Shown here piece after piece: positions 23,270 to 34,645 of a stretch of 64,000 nt of DNA; position 1 is the first letter of the stretch; the number at the start of each line of letters is the position of its first letter. Source of the DNA: Flammulina velutipes. Its lineage: Eukaryota > Basidiomycota > Agaricomycetes > Agaricales > Physalacriaceae. The notes below the pieces were generated by a model. That model did no database searches, was not told the origin of the DNA, and worked only from the letters and a program-made list of their open reading frames with translations. The translations under genes were made by a program, and so were the position numbers. The stretch is taken from the NCBI GenBank assembly GCA_011800155.1, contig CM022369.1:3410001-3474000 (forward strand), in the 5' to 3' direction.

Positions 23270-24608
23270 ATGGTGCCGCTTCGCAACTCGTATTTCAACT
23301 GGCTACTGGTAGCCTTATTTACTGCCCCCGCAGTCTTCCCCTGCCTTGAATTCGTCAACGCCAAGTACGTACATTCCGTATAGGTATTCTAGTATTGAAT
23401 AATACATGCAGCCCGCTTGAGAACGATCTGTCCGGTGATGGCGTTCCGTCCCACTCCAACATTACACACTCGCCATTAGGTGTTAGAGCAGACTGGCCAG
23501 AGTATAACCCCGAGGATTTTGAGACGGATTCCGAGACCTCATCCGATGACGAAGATAACGAGACATATGCCGGATCCGATAACGGGGAGCCTCCGATAGA
23601 TGTTGTGGATTCCAACATACCACCACCCGATTACGACTCGGATAGGCCTCCTGACTATTCTTTTCAGATTGAGTCACTCGATAATATTGACGAAAGGGCG
23701 GGAAGCGCAAGAATCAACGGCTTCAAAGATGTCTTTCTAGAGAAAAATCGTCTGGAGCTAGGTGAGGATGACGCGGAAGGACTCAGCCGGAAATATCATG
23801 TCATTGACCCGAGCTTAACTGAACCTCTGGCGATACTCAAAATCGTTGACTTGCGCAAGGCGGAGAGATTGGGCAATGATATCCCAAAGCTCTTGATGAA
23901 AGAGGGAGACTATTGGTCCGAGGTATGTGTTTTCGAGGAGCTCTTCGTGGGACTTCACAAAAGGACATATGATATTCCCAGGTGGAAGGTGATATGTACC
24001 TGTGGGAAACTGAAGAACCTGTCGAGGAATACCGCCATGGTCGCCTGGTAAAACGGGATTACATGGTTATGTATAGAACAACTCGTGGTACTAGTGTTCA
24101 CTTGGGGGAGATGGACGAGGACGGTGACCCACTCCCCACAAAGCTAAAGTTCATAGGCGAATGGGCCCCATATTGGCAGTCAACGACGGATTACATGCTG
24201 GAAAGGTGCAGAGACAGTGCAATGAGGACACATGAGAGCCTATCCAGGAAGAAATTGGAGTGCGCCACAGTATCTTCTCAATATGAACAACTGAAGCTCA
24301 CATTGTACCACAGAATCAACGACTATGACCTACACAGCTGGGTTACAGATAATAACTGTGATTATTGGCACCCCAACCAGATCAATGTTGGATATGAGTA
24401 TCGTACAAGAAATGGGAAGGTCACTGTGAGAGGAGGCAAGGTGTTTGAAACGAGGAGTACGCTGGAATCATGGGCAAGGCATTTTAAAAAGGTTGGAAGA
24501 AGGCTTGACAGGGAATTCACTTTGGAAGCGCTCGTAGAGCATATAGATAAGTTGTCAGCATTGAGGGAGGGGAATGTTATGAGACTCAGAGGTGGAGGAT
24601 CGGGATGA
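23270..24608 (+). CDS. Y1: secreted protein of an unrecognised family, exons 23270..23364, 23412..23922, 23982..24259, 24314..24608
   Basis: 392 residues. Residues 1-31 are a signal peptide (short basic start, hydrophobic core with a VALFTAPAV stretch, small residues before the cut). Exon 1 ends at the secretion signal, and NPLENDLSGD follows. An acidic, Ser/Pro-rich linker of about 90 residues leads to the conserved core: IESLDNIDE, ELGEDDAEGLSRKYHVIDP, LKIVDLRKAE, then EGDYWSE at the exon end. Exon 3 has VEGDMYLWETEEPV and LKFIGEW. Exon 4 has INDYDLHSWVTDNNCDYWHP and a VTVRGG turn. Intron 3 (24260-24313) has a GTGCGC donor and can also be read through in frame. The phase shared with Y0 and Y2-Y4 favours splicing. 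Confidence 0.72.
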
Positions 24609-24784
24609 TAACTCCTTACTACATACCAATTTCATGTCGTCAGTAGTTGGTACAGGAATACCATGAGCCTGCAGCCCGTAGAGATTTCTAACGTTAACTT
24701 CGAATCATCATGAACGTGCTCAAAATGTGAGAAGGTGTGGTTGGTGATATCGCGATACGTTATTTAAATTTAATCACATGTTTC

Positions 24785-24899
24785 TCGATCTGTGGCGGCA
24801 TCTATTTTTAGCCTTACAGAAATACGTGAAAGTGAACACATAGCTCCTTTCCCATTTCTCCCTCGAACCATCATCCCCACATTTCAAAAACCGTTCAAA
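24785..24899 (+). promoter_or_regulatory. Promoter of X2
   Basis: Mirrored copy of the X1 promoter, with TCTATTTTTAGCC at 24801-24813 about 90 bp before the ATG. The remaining gap 24609-24784 shows no gene. Confidence 0.55.
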
Positions 24900-25652
24900 A
24901 TGCCTTTCACCGTTATCACCAACACCATCTCCGTCCGCGACGCCGACGCCACAACGAACCAACATTCTGGCATCAAGAATGTAGTTCCGTCGTCGACGCT
25001 GAGCAACCCTAAAAAGATATCTTCTGAGATCCAAAAAGCTGACGCTATTCCAGATACTATGGATACTCTGTCGTGGCTCGGGTATATCGACGAGGACGCT
25101 CGTTGGTACTCTCCCGCTGCGCAGAGGGCTGAAGCTCCTAAAACCGTCGTCGCCCAGCAGGCTGTGCGACGCCGCCGACTCCCTCCTCCCCCCGGCCCTC
25201 CTCCCCCCATACCTTTACCTTCCCCCCTTACCTCCCTCCCTTCTTTCTCTTCTGTCCCTCGTTCCGCTCCTTCACCCGTCCCCGTTGTCATTGAATACGC
25301 TCCGGAGGTTAAGCCCCTAAAGGTAGCAAGGATCAAGGTGACGTTGTCGATCCCTTCTTCCTCTCGTCGTGCTTCTTCCCCAGTTACCGTTCCGGAAATC
25401 AAGGCATTGAAGAAGATCGTGAGTTCCGTTATCAGGCCGTTCCAGTTCCGTGAGCGTGCGCGGTGAGTCTCCTTTGTTTCACTCCGTATGTGAGCTAGTA
25501 CTCATCTATCGTTCAGCGAAAGAGCTGAGGCACGTATCGTTAAAGTTGAGGCTGACTTGGCTAGAGCGCAGGCTCAAGACGATATTCTGGATGACTTGTT
25601 CTGGGAAAAACTCGACGCTTGCATCGCCAACATCGAGGCTGACTGGGCTTGA
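24900..25652 (+). CDS. X2: second intact X-family gene, exons 24900..25462, 25517..25652
   Basis: 232 residues, the same length as X1. The intron (25463-25516, GTGAGT...TTCAG) splits an Arg codon as in X1. The Trp block, Arg run, Pro-rich linker and ANIEADWA C-terminus are all kept. Differences from X1 are scattered substitutions with no frameshift, so both copies seem to be under coding constraint while the adjoining spacer and the NmrA copy have decayed. Function unknown. Confidence 0.72.
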
Positions 25653-27429
25653 GATCGCATGCTGAGGACTACGTCTTGACGACTTCTTCTGCTCCTCTGG
25701 CTGGCGCGTCTTGGACTTGGACGACGAACTGGACGCTTTTCTCTGCTCTATTTCTATCTCGATATCCACAATATTGTAGGTATGCTCATGAATCTCTTCT
25801 TCATAAGGCTCTTCCAGTACCTCTGTGGTGAGCCTCTTATCCACTTTTTGTATGTAATATTCCTAACCGCGAAATGTTTTCAGACTCGGCTATGTCTGGC
25901 GTATGGAATATTTGGTCGGTCTACCTATTCCTCCTTGAATCACTTACTGATTTTGACTTGCCAAAAGTTCTACATATTCCTGTCGTCCTTCAGAATAATA
26001 AAGTACGTCTTCTTTCTCTTCTTCTCTCGCTTTTCTGATTTCTCGTTACAATGTCGCCACCACTTGGCGTGGGAAATTTATCGACCTCTGCCTCGGACCT
26101 CCATCATCGTCAATTCGCCTCAAATCCAGTCAACCAGTCGCAGTCCTCTCAACAATATACCCTCTGTTTCCTTCAAGATTCTACGGCAATCGCCAGCCAT
26201 GAATACGAACCATGTCTTCTCTACAGACTCCAGCCGTCGTCAACTCCGAGACGTTTAACCTGGATATATTTGGGAACGCAGACCCAACATCACTACAAAA
26301 TACGCCAAGTATGCTATCAAATTTACACTGTCCTGTGCCGTTCTGACTATCTCTTAGCCTTAACAAAAACCAGGGCATATCGCAAACGATTAGGCCTCTT
26401 CCTCAAGCGAATCTCCGCATATCCTTGAATGCGTCTCCAGTGACGAACTAGGCGGCATCTATCTACTTTAATCCCGCACCCACGATACGAGTATCCTCTC
26501 TTCGGAGTCGCTCCACGTCGTCCTTGAGCATGCCGTAGTCATGCTACGGCTGGCGCACGGACCATTCTCACATGCACGTCCATCTACCACGATGCTGCGG
26601 TTATCCTCGACATTTGGATGCTCGGTACCGCACGCCATCGTGTCCGCAGGCAAACCAGTTGCAGATCGCCCAGTCGTTGGACGGTTAAAGCTGGTCCTGG
26701 TCCCGCAGTCGGACTTCTGCAAGCTTTCGTCGCCATCAGGACTCCGTCCGACGAATCTCGGTACTCAAGTGACTTAAATGCCTCCCCCGTCCCCAGGCCT
26801 CCCGCATCAACGCAACGACGTCCACATCCTCCACCCCCTCTAGTCTCGACGACCGGTAAAGCTTGAGCAACAACCCTCTCATTCTACAGCACAACAGGCA
26901 TCCCGCCCTCTATCCAATCACGCGATCTCTGCCACATATTCGTCGTCGTCCGTTTTTCGCATCCATCACAGTAGTCTCTGCCGGAGAAGGGCGCAAGCCC
27001 ACAATCAGCGACACTCGCGCGACGGCGGGGCCTACGTTCCACGATACATCGTCTTTAGATGGACCATGTCTGTCACGCATAGGAAATGGTTGGCAAGACG
27101 GTCGACACTCCACTCGAAATCGATGGACCTTTCAGTTGTACCATTCCCTACCCAGAATCAATGGCCGCCAGGCAAGAGTGCGAAGTGATTTCTACGTTGG
27201 GCATTGTATAAATTGGACGCTCGAGCCGCTGCCTCATCAAAAGAGCGATGTCGAGGACGCAGCGTTTTATGGAGAACAGCGAGGCAGACGACTTTCATAT
27301 GGTTTCGACTGGCCGCTGCCTCGCTATCAGTAGACCTCTTTGTTCGTCGTCCTGCTTTGGCTCGTTTCGCGTAGGCTTTCAATTGAACTTTGCAATTTGC
27401 CCGAAATCGATGACTATCACGACGGCTCC
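25653..27429. other. Non-coding spacer of arm B
   Basis: Mirrors 2729-4579. Open frames here are short and not shared with arm A. No gene supported. Confidence 0.6.
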
Positions 27430-28102
27430 TACTACTCCAGAACTGAACCCCATACACCGCCCATATACCGCGTCCTCTGTATCAACCCATCCCTCGACGC
27501 TCAAATCCTCCTCCGTCAACATCTCAATTCCAGGCTTTGCGTATCCCTCCGAGCCATATTTATCAAGATAGGTCATACACAACGCAAGCTCCAGGCCGAA
27601 GTTTGGGCCTTGAGGACATGGCTTGACGTAGTCGTCGAACGTTAGATGCACGTAGTCCATCTCCTTTCCGACGGCCTTTCCCCAGCGCCGCAAAACTTCT
27701 TTGGACGTGTTGGCAACGGCTTCCCCACGAGTGAGCTCAGGCTTGCTTGAGCAATCCACAGTTTACGTGAGCATCACCATCCATAGTGAGGATCCTATTC
27801 GGTTGCAGGCTCCAGACGGACTTACCTCCCTCCTAGGACCAAGCTATCATATTCGGCAACGATAGAAGATTAGTATCCAACGATGAGATATATGGTAATC
27901 TTGGCGAGCTCTGGTTTCGTTGATACGGCTTTGCTCAGGAAATGAGGGACATATTTGTTGAAGGAGGCGAGGATGGCAGCAGCAGCAGCATCGACGAGAC
28001 ACTTTGCCCACTCATACTCTACGTTGTGCGCGTCGTCCTCGTCCTTTTCTTATCGATGATAGTCCAGAAATCCGTGACGCCAAATATGGCGTAGTATGCG
28101 CC
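27430..28102 (-). pseudogene. NmrA-like pseudogene (exon 2 only)
   Basis: Corresponds to exon 2 of the intact gene at 1985-2728. The start reads FGVTDFWTI, then the frame meets a stop near 28020 and shifts several times. An intact stretch remains at 27440-27700 (ELTRGEAVA, then RRWGKAVGKEMDYVHLTFDD, then CMTYLDKYGSEGYAKPGIEM). The C-terminus has lost the original stop through a local indel. Exon 1 with the dinucleotide loop is missing, so no function is expected. Confidence 0.85.
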
Positions 28103-28135
28103 CTGCATGGTAAGTCTGTCCTCGAAGGCGGAAAG

Positions 28136-28779
28136 CTCTGAATGATGCCACAGTATCCGTGGCACCGCGGTCAACGTGCTCTGACACGCAACATGGACCT
28201 TTCTGTGAACAGATCCGTATACAAGATGATGACGATAGGAAAATACGTACACCAGATGGCGCATATAACAACATTGTGTCCTGTCTACGTCGCAATTCGA
28301 AATGTTTTCGGCGTCGGCATAGACGAGGGAGCGACATCTATTGATGAGGGTTTGCAGTGATTCAGCTACTTGAAATTTGTGAGTTCGCAACCTAAGTAGA
28401 ACATGCTACTTAAATCAAATTTGGCTGACTACCGTGACCGTGTAGCGAGCGTAGTTAATGGTGATCATCCGGAGATCATGGTGACCGTTGAGGCGATGCA
28501 TCGGCGTCAACGGTCTTCAACACCGAATCACAGCGACAACAACAAGCGAAGCCAATATACAGTGCGTAAGTCTGAACCACAGCCTCGATGACTTTTCCCC
28601 ACAATGTTGATCTGAAGCAACAGTCGTATGGTTATCGACCGTTCGTCCTGTTGTGAGAAGACCGACGACGCTAGCGCGGCCTATATATTATTCCGACTAT
28701 GCAACGAGCCAACCGGGTATGTCACCGTGAAGCCGTACCTTCTCACGGACAACATCCCAGCTGCACTGCACTACAGTAC
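28136..28779. other. Spacer before Y2
   Basis: No gene seen. From about 28405 it resembles the upstream region of Y4 at 34260-34450 (GCGAGCGTAGTTAATGGTGA in both). Confidence 0.5.
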
Positions 28780-28786
28780 TATTTAA
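28768..28786 (+). promoter_or_regulatory. Core promoter of Y2
   Basis: CACTACAGTACTATTTAA block; TATTTAA at 28780-28786 is 76 bp before the ATG. Confidence 0.6.
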
Positions 28787-28855
28787 CGATCCACGGTGAT
28801 CGATAAGTGCTTCAACAACAGCTGGACTGGTTTCTTCATCTTCATCTTAGACATC

Positions 28856-30008
28856 ATGCTCGCGCCGCTTCGAAACCCGCGTTTGAACTTCTGCATTCTG
28901 GCGGCGTTGTGTACAGTCTTCCACTGCCAAGCACAGTACGTCTTACATTATGCTTCAGTCTAGTATTTTATTGAACTACAACACAGTCCGCTTGGAGGAG
29001 ACAATCTGTCCATCGGTGGCCCTCACAATACTTCGCACGCGCTAGGTGCTAGGTTCGTGCTTCCATCGAACCCCGGCGAGGAGGAAGACGACAACGACGC
29101 TCCTCGTTTATATTTGAAGATTGAATCATTTAGCGATGTCGATGAAGAGGCGGGAACGGCAAAACTCAACGGCTCGGACGTCTCGTTAAGTGCGAATCCT
29201 CTGGAGCTAGGCGAGAATGACGCAGAGGGACTGAGCCGGAAGTACTATATCATTGACCCAAACCGTCGGCCGGATGCATTGGACAAGGGGGCGGTACTCA
29301 AGATCGTTGACTTGCTCAAGGCGGAGAAGTTTGGGAGGCATGTGGTCGAGGATTTGCGTTTAGAGGGGTGGTATTGGAGCCAGGTATGTCTTACTCCAAA
29401 GAACTCTTCGTGGGGCTCATTCCACTGGGTCTGGCAGATAAAAGGTCGTATGTTATTGTGGGAAACTCAAGAACCTGTTGAAAAAAAGGATAGTCATGGC
29501 AAGGTGGTGAAACGGGACCACATGCTTATATATAGATCAACTCATTCCGGTGTTCCCTTGATAGATGAGAACGATGATAGGCATTACACAAAGCTAAAGT
29601 TCATAGGTGAATGGGTCACAGATTGGGACTCGAAGGGAAAGACGGATGATATGTTGGCAAAGTGCAAAGACAGTGCAATGAAGACACACAAAAGACTTGC
29701 CAAGAAGAAAATGCAGTGCGTAGCAGCATACTCTCAGATTGTCTGAAAGGCTAACAGTGTGTTACAGAATTAATGACTACGACCTACACAAATGGGTGAC
29801 AGATGATAACTGTGGCTATTGGCTTCCCAACGAGATCAATGTTGCATTCGATGCAGACGAGGTCTCGGTCAAAGGTGGCGATGAGCTCGAGAGTGGGGAA
29901 CAAGAGGCATATTTGAAAAATGTTAAGGAACAGCTTGACCAGCAATTCACTCCGGAAGCAATCGAAACACACAGAAAGAAGTTGTTGGAAATACCGGCGC
30001 AAGCCTGA
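28856..30008 (+). CDS. Y2: secreted Y-family protein, exons 28856..28935, 28987..29383, 29438..29715, 29768..30008
   Basis: 331 residues. Residues 1-26 form a signal peptide (PLRNPRFN, then a hydrophobic ILAALCTVFHCQA). As in the other copies, intron 1 falls right after it and the next exon begins with PLGGDNLS. The linker is short and acidic. The core is well kept: ELGENDAEGLSRKYYIIDP, AVLKIVDLLKAEKFG, a GWYWSQ exon end, a WETQEPVEKK exon, LKFIGEWV, then INDYDLHKWVTDDNCGYWLP and EINVAF. Exon 3 is 278 nt as in Y1. The AT-poor 3' flank to 30180 holds nothing more. Confidence 0.75.
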
Positions 30009-30309
30009 GTAAATGAGAACTGAGGGTGAGGCCTAAGGCCTAAGGGATGGTTGGGGATCGGGATGAAGGATTGCGTTACATACGGGTTCAATATCTTCAG
30101 TATGTAGTAGTGGAAGTAGACATTTTTATCGACGTACATTTACGCCTGAAGACAGCAACGCTTCTCTGACTAGGTCCTCAATGGTCCAAAGAATATCACG
30201 AATTGTCGGCAAAGTTGGGTGTCCAAGTGTTCAACGTTTGAAACCTTCTCGACGTTGCATACACTGCATAAGTGGCAAGTGGAATGTGTCGTTCCAGCCA
30301 TCCAAATCT

Positions 30310-30560
30310 CCAGTCAGGCCGGAAAATGCCGGTAGTTTTCAGTCAGCGACCACCACAACCACCGTGGCACCCCGGTCACTATACTTCGCAAACGACTCTC
30401 TTTTAAAGACCTATGTCTTGACTTCGTCTGTTGAACAACTAGTAGGTCTTCTTGGGTCTTCTTTCGCGTCATCGCGGCTGACGGGAGGTAGTATCTCAAC
30501 GGGGGTGTTACGATCAACGTGAATGAGTGTCTGCCTAAAGGTAAAGTAAAGCCATATCAT
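30310..30560 (+). pseudogene. Relic: ARM-gene 5' flank joined to a MYND-gene 3' piece
   Basis: Follows Y2. At 30318-30430 the sequence matches the upstream region of the ARM-like gene at 36006-36370 (TGCCGGTAGTTTTCAGT, then CGCAAACGACTCT, then a GTTGAACAACT fragment of its exon 1). From about 30490 it matches MYND exon 4 near 22160-22240 (GTTACGATCAACGTGAATGA). No open frame survives. Further weak MYND-downstream similarity continues to about 30830. Confidence 0.5.
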
Positions 30561-31137
30561 TCAGACCAGCAACCACGGGCTGCATGATGGACGAGAGATT
30601 TGTTCAGCGTAGATTCTGTCCATGGGACCATGTCCAGCCAACTTCTCTGTTAATGGGATTCTGACGCTTCCGAAATGTCCCACCAACGACGTCTCCAACT
30701 AGGGCTTGTACGTTAGCGTTTCCATGCCATTGGAAAATATGGTTTCGTATTCGAATCGATCCATCTCGAGAGATACTTTCAGCGCGACGGCGGCGAGGGT
30801 GCGATGTTTGATTCAGCCACATTCAAAGGAGCGTATGGTTCGTGATCTATATATTGAAGACAAACTATGTGTCCAATGCAAATCTAACCGGTATCTCAGA
30901 TAGTCAACGTCTGGACTCTGAGTCGATCACTCGGAGATGGTGATGCGACAACTGTCAAGGCGAACCACAGCCCCTCAATAACTTTTCCACGGTGTTGACC
31001 CACTGGCGAAGCGACAGTTGTTTGGTTATCGACTGACCGTCCTGGCGTGAGAAGAACGACAAGACTAGTCCACCCTATCTACTTATCATTGCAGTATGTT
31101 ACGAGGCGACTCGCTATAACATGGTGAATCTACACTG

Positions 31138-31155
31138 CTTTGCAGTCCTATTTAA
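31138..31155 (+). promoter_or_regulatory. Core promoter of Y3
   Basis: CTTTGCAGTCCTATTTAA; TATTTAA at 31149-31155 is 77 bp before the ATG. Confidence 0.6.
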
Positions 31156-31225
31156 TGATCCCCAGTGTTCAGCAAGTCCTTCAACAATCCAGCTGGACTG
31201 GCTTCTTCGCTTGGATTTGACTTTC

Positions 31226-32591
31226 ATGCTGGCAGCACTTCGAAACCCGGGCTCCAGCCTCTGCATATTGGCAACGTTGATCGCTGCTCCCACGATCTTC
31301 CGCTGCCATGCACAGTGCGTATTGCATCCACGTTTGGGTCAAGTATCTTACTGAACGATATGCTCAGCCCGCTCCGAGGCGATCTGTCTATTGGTGTTGA
31401 TGGCGATCTGGTCCGCTCCCATCCTACACACTCGCTAGGTACTAGGATGTATGAAGACGACGAAGACGATGACCCGCCTCCTCCGTATTCAGAATTACCG
31501 GGTCCCAGCAACGTCACCGGTCACAACATGGCTGGATATGTCAATGATGGCGGCGGCGACGACGACTACTACGACAACGATGCTACCTACAGTAACAGCA
31601 ACAGCAACAGCAACAGCGACGACAGCGACAGCGGCGACAGCGACAACAATCCTCTTCGCAATACAACCTACGTTTTTTCAGTCACCAACGTCAATGAAGT
31701 GGAGGGAACAGCCAAAATCAATGACATCAAAAATGTCTTGCTGCGAGAAAACCCTGCGGACCTAGGCAAAAATGACAAGGAAAGACTCAGCCGGAAGTAC
31801 TATGTCATTGACCCAAACCGCCAAGAAAACGAAGTGGAAAAGCCGGCTGTACTCAAGATCGTTAACTTGCTCAAGGCGAAGGAACTTGACGAGAATGCTC
31901 CGGATCTTTTGGTGAAGGAAGGGGAATATTGGAAGAAGGTATGTGTTACCCCAAAAAGTCTTTGGGGGCCTTTTACCGATGTTCGTTATTTGCAGATGGA
32001 AGGTAACATGTTCTTATGGCAGACTGATGAGCCTATTGAGGTACTTGATGACTACGGTCAGGTGGTGCAATGGGTGTACATGGTCATGTATAGCGCAACT
32101 CATAGCGGCCTTGTCTTTGACCCCGATCAATATGTGTCAAAGCCTCTACGTTTCATAGGTGAATGGTATGCTAATTGGAAGGCAGAGGGCCTGGAGAATA
32201 AATTGAGAGAGTGCAAAGACACAGCAATGGCGACACACCAGAGTCTCGCAGCAAAGGGAATGGAGTACGTACTAATATCTTTCTATATCTTTGAAAGCTA
32301 ATAGTGCGGTACAGAATTGATGACTACAGCCTAAACAAATGGGTTACAGACCAGGAGTGTACGCATTGGCTTCCCAATGAGATCAATGTTGCGTTCAGTT
32401 ATTCGGTACTTAAGAATGGTACTCCAAAAAGGGCCTTGGTCAGAGGGGCCAAGGATCTGGAACTCGACAGCAGCAATTATAACGCCCATTTTGAACGGGT
32501 TCAGACGCAGCTTGAAGATAAATTTACAATTCCCTCAGTCTTGGAGCATAAGCAGCAGTGGTTGAAAATAGAGGGAAAAACTAGGGGCTGA
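31226..32591 (+). CDS. Y3: secreted Y-family protein with Asn/Ser/Asp repeat linker, exons 31226..31314, 31368..31938, 31996..32264, 32315..32591
   Basis: 401 residues, the longest copy. A 29-residue signal peptide is followed by PLRGDLS. The linker (about residues 45-135) holds a DDE-rich PPPYSELPGP part and a run of Asn-Ser and Ser-Asp dipeptides encoded by AACAGC/GACAGC triplet repeats (31590-31650), likely prone to length change. The core has LGKNDKERLSRKYYVIDP, AVLKIVNLLKAKEL, EGEYWKK, MEGNMFLWQTDEPI, LRFIGEWY, then IDDYSLNKWVTDQECTHWLP and a VRGAKDLE turn. All splice phases equal those of the other copies. Confidence 0.76.
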
Positions 32592-32639
32592 GAGGGATCG
32601 AGATGGTGAAGGATTAACTTACCTTGCACACTGGGTCCA

Positions 32640-33119
32640 TGTCTTGGATAATCCTATTCCTTTTCCTACGTATACCAGCCAAGGTTCTTAAGTCGTGACA
32701 CTTTTGACTCTTGAGACACCGGTTTCCGGAGTTTGCCGGTAGGTTTCAGTCAGATACCACCTGATACCACCTTCCCCACTCCCTATTGTTGATACGTTGA
32801 CGACACGTTTTGACGAATGGATCTATACTCCCGGATGAATTGTATCAGCTGAATCCCCGAGGGATATAACAATAGGAATACCCGTTCCCTAGGTGGCGCA
32901 TAGGACTTAATATCAAGGTTCCGAGTCCTGTCTCTTTGCCGCACTTCATTTCACGCTCAAACGCGCGCAATCAGAGATGTGAATCAATCACTAGACCGTC
33001 TGGCGCTCCTGACGTGGAGGCTTGGCTCCGCAAACGAGTCTGCTCCATAAACATAGCCCTTGACGCTCGTCATCGCAACCACCTTGATTGGCACTCCATC
33101 CACCGAACAAGACGCACAA
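32640..33119 (+). repeat. Copy of the ARM-gene 5' flank
   Basis: Non-coding. Matches 35880-36400 upstream of the intact ARM-like gene: TTTGCCGGTAGGTTTCAGTC, a GTGGCGCATA motif, then GGCTTGGCTCCGCAAACGA and a TAAACATAG box. Confidence 0.65.
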
Positions 33120-34090
33120 AACAAACAAGATGAGGAATTGGAGCCAGAGCCAGAGCCGACCGTTGAACGTTGAACAACTCCCAGAACTCTTCGAGCGCAC
33201 ATGCAATAGCGATACCGAGATAAAGTGGCAGGTCCGTAAGGTTTCCAAGCGATGAATTTCAACTAACGTTTCGCAGGCGCTGTGAAACATAACACACGTA
33301 TGATGCAGCAATCCAGACGAAGTGATCGAGCTCTCCATTCCGTGGATGCTATTCCCGCGCTACCGACTCTCGAGGATGAGAACGTAGTCATCGCCTCATC
33401 TGCACGACATCCATTGCTAGTATCAACACCCTGCTGTCTCATGTGGAGGCTCTCATTCCCTTCATCGCGGGTCGAATAACTATTTGAGGGAGACGACGAA
33501 TCATTGCGTATTCTACCTCACTTCTCGTCCGTCATCTCGGATTGGTCCGACCTCAAGGATCTGCTTAACGGTATCTTCGCCTATGCCGTATACGGTCGCT
33601 CTCAGTCCTCCTCTTTCATTTCCCTCAACAATCTAGCGATGTCATATACCCATGCAGCATCTGGATATTTGTACTTCGGGAGGCGCTTCGCTCGCAGATC
33701 CTCGACCCACTCCTGTTCGTAACGTGTAATCCCCGTCACCAACGAAATCTCAAGAGCCGCCTCACCCTTTAGACGAATCGTATTCCCGAGCTTTTTGATG
33801 GCTGGCAAACATCGGATATGGCTATAGAGGCTGTGGTCGATGAACTGTATGTCGCAAGCTTGCAGCATGGAAGCACAGGAAAACGTCTTTGTTTGTTGTA
33901 GCTCGTATGTAAGTGGCCCATCTATATTACCCTACGAATCCGACCAACATGCCGTTACAGTGCCCCGATTACGACTATGGTCATATCATCGAGGAGGTTA
34001 GCCGCTATGGAGTGTTCCCGCCGCCGCCAAGCTACCCGTTGGAACCAGCATGCTTCATTCGCAAGGAGGACATCGAGTCGCCGAAGATCT
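33120..34090 (+). pseudogene. Chimeric pseudogene: ARM-like 5' part fused to MYND 3' part
   Basis: 33120-33600 is a decayed copy of exons 1-2 of the ARM-like gene (a GTTGAACAACTCCCAGAACT core, then GAGATAAAGTGG before the intron, then CTTAACGGTATCTTCGCC, the part encoding LLNGIYVCAVYGRS). Near 33610 it changes to the MYND gene: CTCAACAATCTAGCGATG matches the part encoding PLNDLATI, then GGGAGGCGCTTCG, and at 33930-34010 the intron end and start of the MYND finger exon (TGCCCCGATTACGACTATGG). Stops and frameshifts are frequent in both halves. The junction has no splice signal, so it is a DNA-level breakpoint. Confidence 0.7.
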
Positions 34091-34199
34091 CTGATAGGTA
34101 GGACAATTAACTTGTGGGGAACTTGAAGTGATACGACGGCGCCTTTTTCTAGGGCAGACATACGAAACAATAGACTTCTCGTGCAGGTGAGAGAGTGAC

Positions 34200-34564
34200 G
34201 AGGGTGCTATGCAGATGAGCATTCAACTACCTACATGCGAGGAATACGCGACCTCGAATATGCTTTCCATATCAAATCTAACTGACTACAGTGACCATGC
34301 AGCGAGCGTAGTTAATGGTGATCGTCCGGAAATCATGGTGATGGTTGAGGTAACGTTACGCGTTGCCCGTCAATGGTTTTCATCACAACGACATCACAAC
34401 GCGAAGCCAAGATACACTCTGAACCACAGCCTCGATGCCTTTTCCCCACCATTTTGATCTGCAGTAACGGTTGTGTGGTTATCGACCGTTCATCCTACCG
34501 TCTGCCCTAGCTCAGGCTGTCATGCAACGAGGAAGACATGCACTGCACTGCAGTGCGATTTAAA
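34200..34564 (+). promoter_or_regulatory. Upstream region and core promoter of Y4
   Basis: Shares long blocks with the Y2 upstream region (GCGAGCGTAGTTAATGGTGA, then AATCATGGTGATGGTTGAGG). The core reads CACTGCACTGCAGTGCGATTTAA, ending about 85 bp before the ATG, with GATTTAAA in place of TATTTAA. No gene lies inside. Confidence 0.5.
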
Positions 34565-34645
34565 TACTGATCTACCGCGATCGGTAAGTCCCTTCAACGA
34601 TCCAGCTGGACTGGCTTCTCCGTATTCATCTTGAATTGGACCCTC

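Larger units (their letters stand above)
24765..28135. repeat. Right arm (B) of the inverted segmental duplication
   Basis: Inverted copy of 1935-5480. It lies between Y1 and Y2, so it interrupts the Y cluster. Homology ends in what corresponds to NmrA intron 1 (near 28135), and NmrA exon 1 is absent. At the other end it stops just upstream of the X promoter, within about 150 bp of the Y1 3' end. Confidence 0.85.

Noticed and set aside
24260..24313. Unspliced reading of Y1 through intron 3
   Set aside because: The frame is open, but all other Y copies need an intron at the same place and the splice signals are present.
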